Source: Paralvinella palmiformis
Taxonomy: Eukaryota > Annelida > Polychaeta > Terebellida > Alvinellidae
Length of the DNA: 64,000 nucleotides
Direction of reading: 5' to 3'
NCBI GenBank assembly: GCA_025642065.1
Contig: JAODUP010000048.1
Span: forward strand, 1 to 64,000
Each line of letters opens with the position of its first letter. Within the stretch, counting starts at the first letter, position 1. Of this stretch, positions 47,001 to 58,679 are shown piece by piece. The position numbers were made by a program, and so were the translations under genes. The notes under the pieces were generated by a model. The model made no database searches, was not told the DNA's origin, and was given only the letters and a program-made list of their open reading frames with translations.

Positions 47001-47734
47001 TACATGCGTGCTGGAATTGCAAACAAGAGGATAACCAGTTGACCTGCCTCTAATAATATACTGCACCATATCTTTGGATAATATCTGTTGTAGTTTTGGA
47101 AGGCTGCCACTACAAGGTAATAAACTACAAGATATATATTAAAAATTTTGTTCGCTTTGAAGACAATTCACTGATATTTTTCAAACCAATATTCATCTCA
47201 CTTAATGGAACACATAGTGACATTATTTTAAGTACAAATTTCAAGCCACTCAACTGTACTTCAAAATTATACATCGAGAACAAAATCTCTTAGCAAGATG
47301 TACAGGGATTATCAGATGTATCTCTGATAAAATGCAACAGTAATTGACACGTAAAAGTGAGCAGCACATATTTATTTACCACTTTTACATGATAAAAATG
47401 CTCACCATGTTTACTACATTCTGATTGATACATCAGCTGTTTATTTTGATATTGGATGCCTTTTCAAATCAATGTTGCCATATTTGCAACCCAAAATGCA
47501 AACAGAAAAGAGATATCCTTACAAGTCAGAAATAAAAAGAATTACATGATTTTTTAAGCATTCTCAATGGCCAGTGAGTCTAGCCATTAGTAAACAAATA
47601 CCTTGTGTACTACATATGCTTTCTAATCAAGTTTGCCAACTTATTCAAGCTTGCTATCACTAGGGTATAATATTGATTGTTCAAATTTCTATTTGGGTTT
47701 GAGATAAATCATTTCATGTATCACTGTGCAACAC

Positions 47735-47800
47735 CTTTGAATTGCTCATCCTACATGCCTAGTAAGGGTGCTTTATCAAATGTTCATTGTCATTAAGATC
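47735..47800 (+). mobile_element. L2/CR1 LINE 3' terminus only
   Basis: CAACACCTTTGAATTGCTCA and CCTAGTAAGGGTGCTTTATC match the 3' end of the full-length copy at 14.87-14.93 kb. This is the shortest class of 5'-truncated insertion. Confidence 0.65.
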
Positions 47801-47861
47801 AGCCTTAAAAGATGAATACTGTCCATATGTTTTGATGTTACCTTGTTCTCCATAAATATCA

Positions 47862-47863
<2 letters not shown>

Positions 47864-47893
<30 letters not shown>
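47864..47893. repeat. (TA)n microsatellite
   Basis: Fifteen TA units, directly left of the 47926 palindrome. Confidence 0.9.
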
Positions 47894-47897
<4 letters not shown>

Positions 47898-47925
47898 CAG
47901 GGATAGAATCTTGCATTAAAAGGCA

Positions 47926-47945
47926 ACTAGTCCTGCAGGACTAGT
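47926..47945. repeat. perfect 20-bp palindrome
   Basis: ACTAGTCCTGCAGGACTAGT equals its own reverse complement. A further CTAGTCC occurs at 47963, so the word is used repeatedly here; a CAGGG at 47898 and CCCTG at 47967 flank the block. Confidence 0.9.
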
Positions 47946-48117
47946 GACTTTTAAAATCAACTAGTCCCTGAAGTAATGAACTTCCATTTATACTTCCATT
48001 TAGACGCACTTGTTTCTAGGACCAATAAGCCATCCTGGAGTCAAACCCGCGTATAAGACACACTAAAATCAGCAAGCTATCAGCAATATTGATTAAAACC
48101 CCAAAAATGCATCATTA

Positions 48118-48366
48118 TCACTCTTCACTGAAAATCTGTTGTATCTCATCATACATGTTATCACCTTCTTCATCGGAGTCAGATTTGTTATGCTGTTCAA
48201 CCCACAATACATCTTCTGTGCCATCTAAATAATTGCTGATAAAGCACTTCTTGAAGGATTTGGTAATGATGGCAGGGACAATAGACTCCCGGGATGTTTT
48301 CACCCAGTGTGAGGACAGGTAACAAGGGCCAATTGAGGATGCCTGCTGCTGTGCATTCGTTCCCAT
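48118..48366 (-). pseudogene. pogo/Tigger-like transposase C-terminal fragment
   Basis: The 82-codon minus-strand frame holds ESIVPAIITKSFKKCFISNY, then LDGTEDVLWVEQ and an acidic end (DSDEEGD...IFSEE). The SF-x-x-CGISN-x-x-DGTED pattern plus acidic tail is the usual C-terminus of pogo/Tigger-type DDE transposases. The preceding catalytic part is not contiguous here. Part of an old DNA transposon. Confidence 0.55.
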
Positions 48367-48848
48367 AATGCTGTTTGAAGTAGTTTATTAGTAGTTGCCA
48401 GCTTTGGAAGTAATTAATAGTGTTTGCTATAATTGTTTTCTTTTGATGTGGCTTCTATGGTCATTCTTTGCATGGCCTCATACCATTCCATTACATCACT
48501 AATTAGACCATCTGATTAAAGAATCATGGTGGTTATCACAGTTAAGTTTGGCTTTGAAAGACAACAGAGAAAACACACCTAATAAATTTGTTTATTGTTC
48601 ATATATTCATTATTAAGGTTGAAAAACAATATTATTGTATTTTCCCCTAAATTATGCCAAATATTACCTTCCCTTTTAGTCTGACCCACTTATAAGTCAC
48701 ACTCGATTTTGGCTTCGATACAGTAGTCCTACATGTTTACAAGTGCCAAAATACATAACAACGGATAATTATGTCAACTGAACTCAACTGAAAATCTACT
48801 CATCCTGTATTGTTTCTATTTGCCTCGGGGAACCGTTAATTTTAAATC

Positions 48849-48850
<2 letters not shown>

Positions 48851-48879
<29 letters not shown>

Positions 48880-48880
48880 C
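48851..48880. repeat. (TA)n microsatellite
   Basis: Uninterrupted TA run in AT-rich spacer. Confidence 0.9.
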
Positions 48881-49204
48881 TCAATATGGAGTCACAATGA
48901 CTAAATCCACAAATTAATTTACCATTTAATTCAGAGTACCTACTCATGGTAAAAAATGGAATTAGAAAATCTGGGATTGAATTAGAATTGAAAAATTTGA
49001 TGTGGAATTGACCAAATGGAGTTGGCTATAATTCTTTGATAAAGGGAAGAGCCTCCCACACCATGCTTGGATTTTTGTGTATATATCTTCTCACTGTGTC
49101 CCAGTGTGCTCTGATTGATGGAAGAGACAGGGATTTTGCGAAATCCCTAGGAAACTAGTGAAATCACTATATAAAATGCAGTGATTTCACGAATTTCTTA
49201 GGGA

Positions 49205-50530
49205 TTGCATGAAATCACTGGTTTCACAATCTTACTGTAACATATATACCACTCATGATCTTAAAAACTTGAATCACATCACCATGTCATCTTCTAGGCA
49301 GAGTGATGGCAATTTAAGACTCGGAATCCACTCTTCATGTGGGAGAGATCAGAGACTGAACACTAATTTTGTTGCTCACTGCTGGATCTTTTCTATTTCT
49401 TGGCAATAGATTTATATCGCGGTGAGCAGATGATGTTGCCATATTCAAGATACGGTCTCACCATGGCTGGGAACTGTAATTTTTGTTCGGGCATGTGAAG
49501 GTCTTTTTAACAAGACCTAACAATCTAGATCCCTCATTCACTGCTTTTGCCATGTGATCATGTTTAATCGCCTCTATGGCCTAGTGGGTAAGAGTGTGGG
49601 ACTTTCTTATTCATGGTCATGCCATGTGGGAGGTCAGAGGTTTGAATCCCAGCTGCGGCACCATAGCAGAAGGTGTTTTTCATCTAACCAGGCAACTGGC
49701 AAGGTTTTCTTCACCAAATATGCCATCTATTGGAAACTCTAAACTTATTTAGAATTAGTCCCCATGGCGAAGCAATTAAATTACAGACTTCAAGTGTCTC
49801 CCTCGTTTGAGGTATCAAACCACATAAAATAACTGCCATTTTGGCCATTATTTCAGGTTATTGTCGATTGTAATTGCCAGATCTTTCTCTGCTGTGTCAC
49901 TCGTCAAATTATGATGTTCATCTGTTAGTCCAGTCTAGAATTGTTACTGCCTAAATGTAAGACTTTACATTTACTTTCATTAAAATCAGGCAGCCATTCG
50001 TTTGAGCATAAAACCAAACGTTTTAAGTTTGCTTGCATCTGGTGACAGTTCCTTTGAGTAAATATCTTCTTTAAATTTTAAAATCTTTGTATCCTCAGAA
50101 TAAATCTTTATAACGTTTAAAATCTTTGTAACCTCAGAAAATATCTTTGCTGGAAGATCATTTATCAAAATGACAATGAGGATAGACCCTAAGACACTTT
50201 GTTGTGGGATCCTGCTGTGAACAGTTGCCCATTCAGATAGATTTCCATCTACATTATTTACAATGACCAATGACCTTCTACTTGCATCTTAGCAAAAAAT
50301 ACTATATCCATTCCAGGAGGTTTCCATCAATGCAGTACGCTTTCAGTTTCTGGAGGAGGTGAGTGCACACCATCAAAGATCTTCTTGAAATCAAGGTACA
50401 CTAGTCTATGTCTAGCAGTTCACCCATTTCAAGCAATGTTGTCCACAGTTCATCATGTGTGGCCAAGAGCTGGGTTATATGATACAAGATCTGCCTGGCA
50501 CAAAGCAATGTTGGGCATCGCAAAATTGGC
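49205..50530 (-). pseudogene. LINE RT relic, interrupted by a SINE
   Basis: Reading the minus strand: LVYLDFKKIFDGV (about 50415), RIPQQSVLGSILIVILINDL (about 50210), KTFGFMLKRMAA and NESKCKVLHL (about 49975), then after the SINE HMAKAVNEGSRLLGLVKKTF (49558-49500), VRPYLEYGNII (about 49450) and the R-x-ATKLV...R-x-x-DM region to 49230. These are ordered motifs of a CR1/jockey-type RT. Multiple stops. The YADD box itself is lost (YSEDTKI in its place at about 50100). Confidence 0.75.
49556..49855 (+). mobile_element. tRNA-derived SINE, family B, full copy
   Basis: The head shows A-box TGGCCTAGTGGGTAAGAG at 49576 and B-box GGTTTGAATCCCAGC at 49640, with a tRNA-like GCGGCACCA-type end. The tail includes GTGTTTTTCATCTAACCAGG, TTTAGAATTAGTCCCCATGG and TGCCATTTTGGCCATT. 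It is inserted inside the LINE relic at 49205-50530, so it is younger than that element. Confidence 0.8.
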
Positions 50531-50534
50531 ATCC

Positions 50535-51810
50535 CTCTCTTGTATGCTGCACCAACCAATAAATATTCATTAATTATGAAGTTTGCAATAAAACGTGTAA
50601 TCTGTAAATGTGAAACAAATACAAATAATAAAATATCATAATCTCCTCAAAGTGTAACTTTATAGATCTATATATAAATCACTCATGGAATTTCACTGAT
50701 AACCATTTAAGGGACTTAATTTTATACTTATAGCAGCTACTCCTTTATTAAAGGTTGTATCTTGATATTTGCAGTTTTACCGTAAGTAGACTATTACTAG
50801 TATTACTATTAGTCTATAGATCTAAATATAAGTTTATAATTATATGGAATCTTTTTACTTTAACCCGGTTCAGACTTAAGTTTACATGATGATGAGATTA
50901 GTCGACAGTCTGCGTTTAGTTCATGGTATGCCAAGGCTGACAATAGTCACAATTAGATCTAGAATCTAAAATTTAGAATGAGAATTGAGATCATCATCAT
51001 GAGTATGTCTAGATGATACATGTAGACTCTTCACTCTAGAATCGATCTAGTTAGTAAATCTGTTATTATCTGTAGATGACATTTATTGCAACAGAATGTT
51101 CAGTCTAATTGGTTTGTTAAAACGTAACACTGCTATTAGAGTATCTAAATTAAAGTCTTACGCACAGAATGATACACTTCCAAATCACTTTCCAACTAGA
51201 CCGCTAGTATGATTATAAAAGAAAACTTAAATAACACCGCCACAGAAACGGCCCTTGATGAGGGAGAATTCGTTTTCACATTAATTTTAGCACTCCATAA
51301 GTGGCGCCATCTGATGCCGGTAAAGTTAGAACAATCGTACCAATAATCGGTATCAATAATCGATTTTAATCGATTACATGATCTGATGTTGTCATAATCG
51401 TAATACACATCTCCATATGAAATATAATCGTAATCGTGTGTAAAAAAATAAAAAATTGCTGTTTTAGGGCCATTAGCCATTTGGCACATTAATTGTAGAC
51501 TAAATAAAAAATTAGGTTGATCGAGACTCCTGTGAAGTGAATGAGACGAACTGAAAAATGAAACACCCTCAATTCAAAAATAGCTAGGCTTTTATTTGAA
51601 GCCAGTTACTAAGGGTATGCAGTCAACTGCGCTACTAGTTAATACAGATGATGAAATAATTAAAGGCTTAACTGACGGTGATTTCATTTTCTTCCCATTT
51701 ATTTATTGTATTGATATACCGGGTCCGAATATATGTGCGTATACTAATTGGGAGTGGAAGCGAGCTGTTTACTTTCACCATTATACTTTCACCTTCATAC
51801 CTTATATACG
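50535..51810. other. no gene recognised
   Basis: AT-rich sequence with several clustered GATCTA/CTAGAT words at 50940-51060. No coding, repeat or promoter assignment. Confidence 0.4.
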
Positions 51811-51814
51811 GAAT

Positions 51815-52235
51815 TAAAAGGCAATGCTTGTTATGGTATTCCGGTCCTTTTGGGTTGTATTTCTGGGGTGCACATATCTCATTTGATCATGGCAATCTAT
51901 AGCGACCCCCTTTCCAAAATGTGACTTAAAGCTGTTCAGACTAGCACAAGATATCACATCTTCAGGCAAGTAGTTCCAGTCATGAATTGTTCTTTGCATC
52001 GTCAATGGTTCTTTGGCTAAAGATGTTTCTCCTCAAATCAAACCTGCATCGTCCCATGAACATTTTGACTGTGGCCTCTGGTGTTGTTGTTAGGTGGGAA
52101 GATAAAGGAGTTATGGAAATCTGGACTGTCCATACCATTCGTAATCTTAAATACATGGATCATATCCCCTCGTCGCCTTCTAAAATCCAAAGACAAACTC
52201 ACTCTGAAACTATTTAACTGTTATACTTAACTGAC
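51815..52235 (-). pseudogene. LINE RT C-terminal relic
   Basis: The minus strand reads LDFRRRRGDMIHVFKITNGM (about 52195-52135), then NNNTRGHSQNVHGTMQ and TIHDWNYLPEDVISCASLNS (about 51990-51930) and FKSHFGKG. The RRRGDMI-x-V-FKI ... RGHS ... WN-x-LPE-x-V-x-x-x-SLN-x-FK order is the typical LINE polyprotein end. It is probably the same family as the 49.2-50.5 kb relic. Confidence 0.75.
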
Positions 52236-52274
52236 CACGTGACACGATGTTGCTCTGGTATATTGATGAACCTC

Positions 52275-52868
52275 CTTAAAGGAATAGTCCACCCTCAGAA
52301 AATATATTTTAAATATCTATTGCTTAGAAAAGTAACCAAAAATGTCACCATAATAATTACGAAATATACCTGATATCATAGATATAGGGAAATAATCTCA
52401 ATTACGGCTGCACAGGATGCCAGATTCGAAGGCGGGAAGGTGAAACTGAAATGGTCTGACGTCACATCGGCGATCTTTATACTGACGCGAATTCTCTCGA
52501 GCGTTATTATCTGAGCCGTTTTGAATCATCTTCCTCTTGTCAGGTTCCTTCTAGTTCAAACTGATATGGTTGTATTTTAACAACACAATTGCGTTATGTT
52601 CTGGAATAATTGCTTTTGTATAGGCTCTACAGACTTCAGGTCAACCGGATGCCTTGAAGTGACGTCAGCATTCAGGAGTTCCCGGTCTCTGTGTCTAGCT
52701 TCAAAATGGCAGCACCCACAGGCAATTAAAATCGATTAATCAGCACTTTGAATTGGATTATTTAATATGTGGGTGATCGTTTACACATTTTTACATTATT
52801 TATGATATTTGTGAATATAGTTGTAGTAGTCCTCAAACATTTTTCTGATGATGGACTATCCATTTAAT
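52275..52868 (+). mobile_element. MITE family 1, copy 3
   Basis: Left end TTAAAGGAATAGTCCACCCT, right end GGACTATCCATTTAA. The interior is collinear with the 15.4-kb copy: AATAATTACGAAATATACCT, CCAGATTCGAAGGCGGGAAG and TGACGTCAGCATTCAGGAG at 52660. Confidence 0.85.
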
Positions 52869-53584
52869 CGCGCTTATATCAATGCATTCTCGGCATTAAT
52901 ATTTATGATTATGCGGGAAATTCATAACTTATTCTGTTTCAGAATACTGATTTGTGAAATATTCAAGCAAATTATTATCGTACTGTGATAACTGGAGTCG
53001 ACGTCGATTACTTATTTTCATTACAAAAACATACCAGAAATAGATACTTGATGTGCCTGCTCCGGAACAACAATATTAGGGAGGGGGTTGTATTCCATCT
53101 TGCTTGCTGTTGTTTAAGAGTTTCTGCATGGCTCCTCAGGAACACCCACTTGCTGTTGTTTCTTCCAGAACCAAATTAGTTCTCACTTGGGTTACTTACT
53201 TTACGACCTATGCAGCTTTTACAAATTTGCATCGGGTATTTATGTTACATTCAACATGTTGTGTATTTATATTATTTGGTTCAGTTTCACATGTGTTTAT
53301 AACCACTGTTCCGTTATTTTTTTTTGTGTTTATATATCTACATCATATTGCCATATAAAGTTATAAATATGCATTTACAAACGTCTAGTATTTTTATTTG
53401 ATTGTGATGCCAGCACAATATACAGGTTAGCTAATATTCTAGTTAGCTGTCTCAAATTTACCACTTAATCCTGTATAGAATTAAAGATAAATGGGCGCAT
53501 TTGCTGTCTATCTAGCCAATTAAATACTTATTCAATTAAGTTAATCGAATACAAAATTATAATATGATTTCAGTTAAATGATGC

Positions 53585-53935
53585 AAACCAATAGTATTGG
53601 TCCTTCTTAATCTTTCCATTGCGTTTGATACAGTTGACACTCACTACCTTGTGATTTTGCTAGTTGGAAGATCGATACGTTTCCATGGTTTGTTAAGTAA
53701 GGATTTTGAATGATTGAAATTCAATTTGAATATTTACTAATTGGGTGTCTGCTAATTCTCTTGGGATCACTGTAAGCGATATTCCAATAACATATATCAA
53801 CTGTATGCCGATCACGGACAGTCTTTTTTACTTATTTGCAGTATATCGAATACCGCGCATTGCTTTTATTATCGGTTATGGACAGCTCAAAATCTCCTAA
53901 AACCCTAGAAACAGCAACATTACACAGTTTATATT
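53585..53935 (+). pseudogene. LINE RT fragment
   Basis: VLLNLSIAFDTVDTHYL (53598) corresponds to LLDLSAAFDTVDH; further right, CMPITDSLF/YADHGQ at about 53805 sits where YADD would be (GCCGATCACGGACAG), and ending MDSSKSPKTL (53880) replaces W-x-x-x-N-x-LKLN. L2/CR1 type, heavily decayed. Confidence 0.6.
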
Positions 53936-54301
53936 TTTGACGACACACCCAGATCCACGGCTATGGTGTGGACTTTTATCAATCTCAGTTTGTACAGCCG
54001 ATTGATTGATTTTCTTTCGTTTCGTGAACAAGGAACAGGGATAGCACACGAAAATGCGAGTACTTATTTCCAATGTGGTCCCTTTTATTGAGTGTTTACG
54101 AATCTGTGACCCTTGGCACAAAGTGCAGTTAACGTGCTTAGCCGCTATAGATCACCGGAGCTCATAAAATATACTGTTGGGCTCAAGTCACAAGCCGACT
54201 GAGCATTTAACGTAGCAGCCCCCATATAATATCTAACAAAATCTCAACCATATCTATTAAAGACTTCCCTCCATCAGCATTAACGGCTGCGATAACGGTT
54301 G

Positions 54302-54870
54302 TCACTTCTTTGTTTCCACTTGCCTTACTCCGCAGAGATTTTGTACCTTCATTGGCTTGTGATCAAGGACAATTCCAGTTTCATCCATGTTCCAAATTTT
54401 GGCGCCATACTTATTAAACATATTGTGCTTAATCAAGGTCAGACCAACTGCTTCGAAGTATGACTTCACAACTTCCCGCTCCATACCCTGATGAAGAACA
54501 GCTGCTGTTAGTTCTAGTTTTCTTAACTTCAGATTAGGGTGTCGTTTCAGAATTCCACACCACCACTTATTTCATGGCTTTTCACCTTTGCAATTCTCAC
54601 CATCCTTTTCGCATACTGCCCAGCATATATCAAAAACTGTTTCTTGCCGAATGGTACACCCATGTCTATCCGGTTAGATGCATATTCAACCTCCCCGGCT
54701 TTGCATCAAGTGTTACCTTCTCATTGAGGTAGGTTTGAAGTGTTGTCCGTGGTAGTTTAAATGTAGTTTGGACTGCCCGCTTGGACATCTAGCCTGAGTT
54801 GACTGTCTGAACTGCTTCAAGCATGTCAGTATGTTTGGGCTTTGAGTGTGTGTAGGAGCTGCTGTTCAGT
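54302..54870 (-). pseudogene. pogo/Tigger-like transposase relic (HTH plus start of DDE)
   Basis: On the minus strand, about 54835-54725 reads DMLEAVQTVNSG, a stop (TAG), then MSKRAVQTTFKLPRTTLQTY: a psq-type helix-turn-helix. It is followed by AGQYAKRMVRIAKV (about 54620), then after a frame change VVKSYFEAVGLTLIKHNMFN and the DDE motif IWNMDETGIVLDHKP (54400-54350). IWN-x-DETG is the first catalytic Asp box of pogo/Tigger transposases. The internal stop and shift make it dead. The 48.1-kb C-terminal fragment is on the same strand but 6 kb away. Confidence 0.75.
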
Positions 54871-54874
54871 TAAC

Positions 54875-57070
54875 ATCCTTAATGCATGATATAAGGTTAC
54901 TATTAATCGTTCACAAGGCATAATATGATTACCTAATCGATTACTAACTCGAGTACTACAGTGTTACTATAAGACACCCGTCTCACTTTATTGTGAACTT
55001 GTAAAGCATTAACTTATTTCCTTTATAGCCCATTATGGACAGTTTAAAGCCTTAACTTTTACTACATTAATTATGGCCATTCACTCTAATAGTATATTTA
55101 ATTATCAAAAACAGACCCACACTCCCAAATATTTAACATTAACCCAAACCTAGCCATGGCCAGGTTTAAGAATATACGATGGCCAGGTTAAGATGAAATT
55201 GACTATACATACACATTCTAGCATATAGAAGGACACGAAGGGGTGGTTTTCACATAAAAAACCTATTTAAAAATATATTTTCTAAACGTATTGAAGCCTA
55301 AAATTGCCTTACTCTTGTTCTATAGTATGCTATTTACTTAGTGGCAAGATTGAGAAAAGTTTAAAAGTGAAACCTTTCGGTAAAAATATGTTATTCACAC
55401 CTCAAATTACCGCGAGTCCTAATTCAAACCACAGCGTGATGACACCGGGTGCCACGCGTCGAAATGATAGTACCAGTAGATGGCACCAAAAAACTTATCC
55501 ATCTGATTCACAGGAAGAAGAAATTGGCGATTTCTGGGCCACCAAAAGTGGCCAGCTTTACGAAGTGGCCCGATTTAGGTGAAACTATCCTAACCAGTCT
55601 AGTGCTGAAGTCTTTATAATCCCCGGTTCGTTGTACTCATAGCACGGACCCACTATCATGCTTAGTCGGTCAAATCGGAAAATATAGCCGAATGTAAGGT
55701 CGAATTAAGTTGTTTAACTCGCCTCAAGTATAAATCGGTAATAATTACGACACATAACAAATGAACCGAATCTGTCATGTTTTGTTCATAAATAATGTAC
55801 CCGATACAATAACGGGGGGGGGGGGGATTGAATATTTGGCGGATAATACTAAAGCGTTACAGACATTAAATACGCCAGCAGATCACAGGAACCTGTAGAG
55901 TGATCTGTACAACATGATAACATTGTCTCACTACGGGCAGCTGAGATTCAACCGATCCAAGTAGTACAAAGCTAACCATTTTGGAAACTCCAACCTCGGA
56001 TACAACTGTGTGAACTAGACGATCACATTGGATTCGGTGACTGATGTAAAGTTATTAAAATTGCCAAGGCATGATTCTGATGGCTATTGTAACATAGTAT
56101 GGGGGAAGAGTCCCGACAATTTATTTATCTAAAATTCATATACTGGAGAAAGAAATAATTCGTATTATAAACTATGCCGAATTTAGTAGTCATACATACG
56201 TCCTATTTAAAGCACATCAAATTTTGAAGATTTACCAACCGCAGAAATATATGTAACCTGTATATTAATGTACAAAAGTACGCAATAGAAGTATGTTACC
56301 AACTATATTTAATGGCATGTTCATGAAGACCACGCGTTTACACAACTATAATATGAGACAACATATATACAGCTAACAAAATACCCCATTGTAAAATAAA
56401 TCCAGACAAAACACGCCACTCGCTTATTGTGGAATACTAGTATTATGAAGAATAATTTTGAAGATTGTACGTCTATGAATATATTGAAAAGGGCAATGAA
56501 ACAATACACCCGGATAACACATTAACAAGAAACACCGCACAGTTAAAATATAATGGTATATATTTGAGTATAATAGTATGTGTTAATATTTCTGAACAGT
56601 ATAGCTAATTTAGAAAATATATTCTATATTCGATATACTTTTTATTTATTATTGAGATGTAGTGTTTCGTTCTTAATATGTAATCTTTCTTTATGCTTTA
56701 GAATATGACGTGGAGGATAACTTAAGCATTTTATATACTTATTCAAGTTATTGCAAACTAACTTTAATTCCACAACAAGATTCTTAAAACTATGAATCAA
56801 GTATGGACCACAATGGAAATAAATATTTTCATTTTCTTGTGCTATCCTGGTACTTTAATGTATCCATGTATTTTAATGTTATTATATGTATTTATATTAG
56901 TGTACAAAATAAATAAAAAATATGTGCAGAAATCAGCCCCCTTACTTCGTCATAACAGTCTGAACTATATGCAATAATATGCTGCCACCTGCCGAATGAA
57001 AAACCTGGCCTTATTATGAATGAAATAACAACCGCTCTTTGTGCTTCACCTTCCCACAATTCATAGCGAC
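54875..57070. other. no gene recognised; upstream flank of the PWWP gene
   Basis: Mostly AT-rich. A poly-G tract lies at about 55815-55827. A plus-strand frame at 55304-55582 shows no known motif. The segment just before 57070 may hold the promoter of the PWWP gene, but no TATA box in a convincing place was seen. Confidence 0.35.
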
Positions 57071-57077
57071 TGGAAAG

Positions 57078-58671
57078 ATGGCGACATTCAAAACTGGAGA
57101 CCTCGTGTGGTATGATTTTCCTTGTTGTACACCAAAACAGTTTATTTGATTTTTATAAAGCATCGCACTGTCTTGAAGAATAATATGTGTACATGCCATG
57201 TGTTATTTTTTCAGGGCGAAGATGAAGGGCTTTCCGGCGTGGCCGGGCAAGGTAAGATGTTGCTGGTGCCGGGCAGGGCGTTTGTTTTGACTTGATCAGT
57301 TGTTCTACCAGCCACTCAGCCCACTGGTAACCATCGAGGCTATAATATATAAATCATGAATGACATTGCTGACTGTTTCGACCTGTCTTGTCAACTGATT
57401 GCAGACGAAATGCATTGGTTGTGCGGCATTTGCATGTAAAATCTTCATTGCCGGTCTGCCGTTTATATCCCACATTTCAATGTTTATACCAAAATTAGTA
57501 GTACTAGACACTAGTAGTACCATCAGCATCACCGTGTTATTTCACTGTTTCAAGTGTTTGCCGGTCGTGTGTTGGATAATTGTTGTTTTTGGCTGTTAGT
57601 GTTAGATAATGAATATTGTAACGTCCACTGATTCCAGTTTAGTATGTAAGTGCCCTATGCAAATTGAAGTAATCAGCTATTGACTAGTATTGAGAAAATT
57701 TTGATCTTTATTTTAGTTATCCCAACTAATTCATTCTTAGTCTTAGACTAATAGATAGAGTTTTCCTGATATAGTGACCATGTTAAATGACACTGTTATC
57801 TTGATGAATAAAAAAGAATATTATAGAGCAGTTGAGGATTAAAAATACTCTTGCAGCCAACAATCAGAGCACTTCAATTTGATTTTTCCATAGTGATATC
57901 GCCCTTTGATTGGTACTGAATAAAGCACCCACCCACAAAATGGATTTTCTGAGGGTAGATGGCCCATGACAAGAGAATTATTGTTCTATTGAATAGTAAC
58001 ACTGATTGACCCTAAAGTTAGATGAATTTGGAGTACTGAGTTTTGATACATGTTGGATGGAAAATATTGGCAATCATTCAGACTAATCAGAAGTTGCATT
58101 TTTCTGAGCAGAAAACAAATTACAGTTAGTCAGTACAGCAGGATTAGCAGCTCCTTGAGCACATAGATAGGTTGATTCCTCACCAGACAAAACACATGTT
58201 TCTAGATGCCCATATCAGTTTATCACATTTAGATTGAAAAATACCATCCAGCTCATTATTATAATTTCTATGTTTTAAATCTAAGATTATTTTTATTTAC
58301 CCATGGTACCCATCAATATGCCATATAGTATCTCTAAGTAACGATTTAACTCCGTATTTCTAATAATTTAAAAAAAATTACATGTTTAAAGCAGTGTGAC
58401 TGTGTTATGAAAACTGTTCGTCTATCTTGAAACTAAATTGTGATTGAGACTTGTATAAGGGAATTTTATTTCATATTAATTTGTGATTGGCATGCAGCTA
58501 TACAGCTGGCTTTGAAATGTTGTTTTATTGTTAAAGTAACACCAAAAGGTGGTCTACATTCAATGTTACATATCATGTTTGTTCACAGCTCATTGACCCA
58601 AAGAATGACAAGAAAACTGAGAAGCGGCCAAAGAATAAACACTTTGTGTTTTTCTATGGGTCTGAAAATTA
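57078..58671 (+). CDS. PWWP-domain protein, GLYR1/NPAC-like (5' exons only)
   Basis: Three exons with correct GT-AG borders and phases: 57078-57109, 57215-57251 and 58589-58671. They encode MATFKTGDLVW-AKMKGFPAWPGK-LIDPKNDKKTEKRPKNKH, then FVFFYGSENY. This is the first two-thirds of a PWWP domain, which binds methylated histone tails and nucleosomal DNA. The signature PAWPG and the FFGSENYAW-like end, with the domain at the extreme N-terminus, are closest in memory to GLYR1 (NPAC), a nucleosome reader with a dehydrogenase-like C-terminal half. HDGF and other PWWP proteins remain possible. The start ATG sits in AAAGATGGCGAC. The next exon, which should begin with an AW-type residue pair, was not found in the remaining 5.3 kb, so the gene is partial here. 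Confidence 0.75.
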
Positions 58672-58679
58672 GTAAGTAT

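Noticed and set aside
55304..55582. Plus-strand 92-codon frame
   Set aside because: No recognised motif, no splice sites or poly-A context, and no similarity to neighbours.
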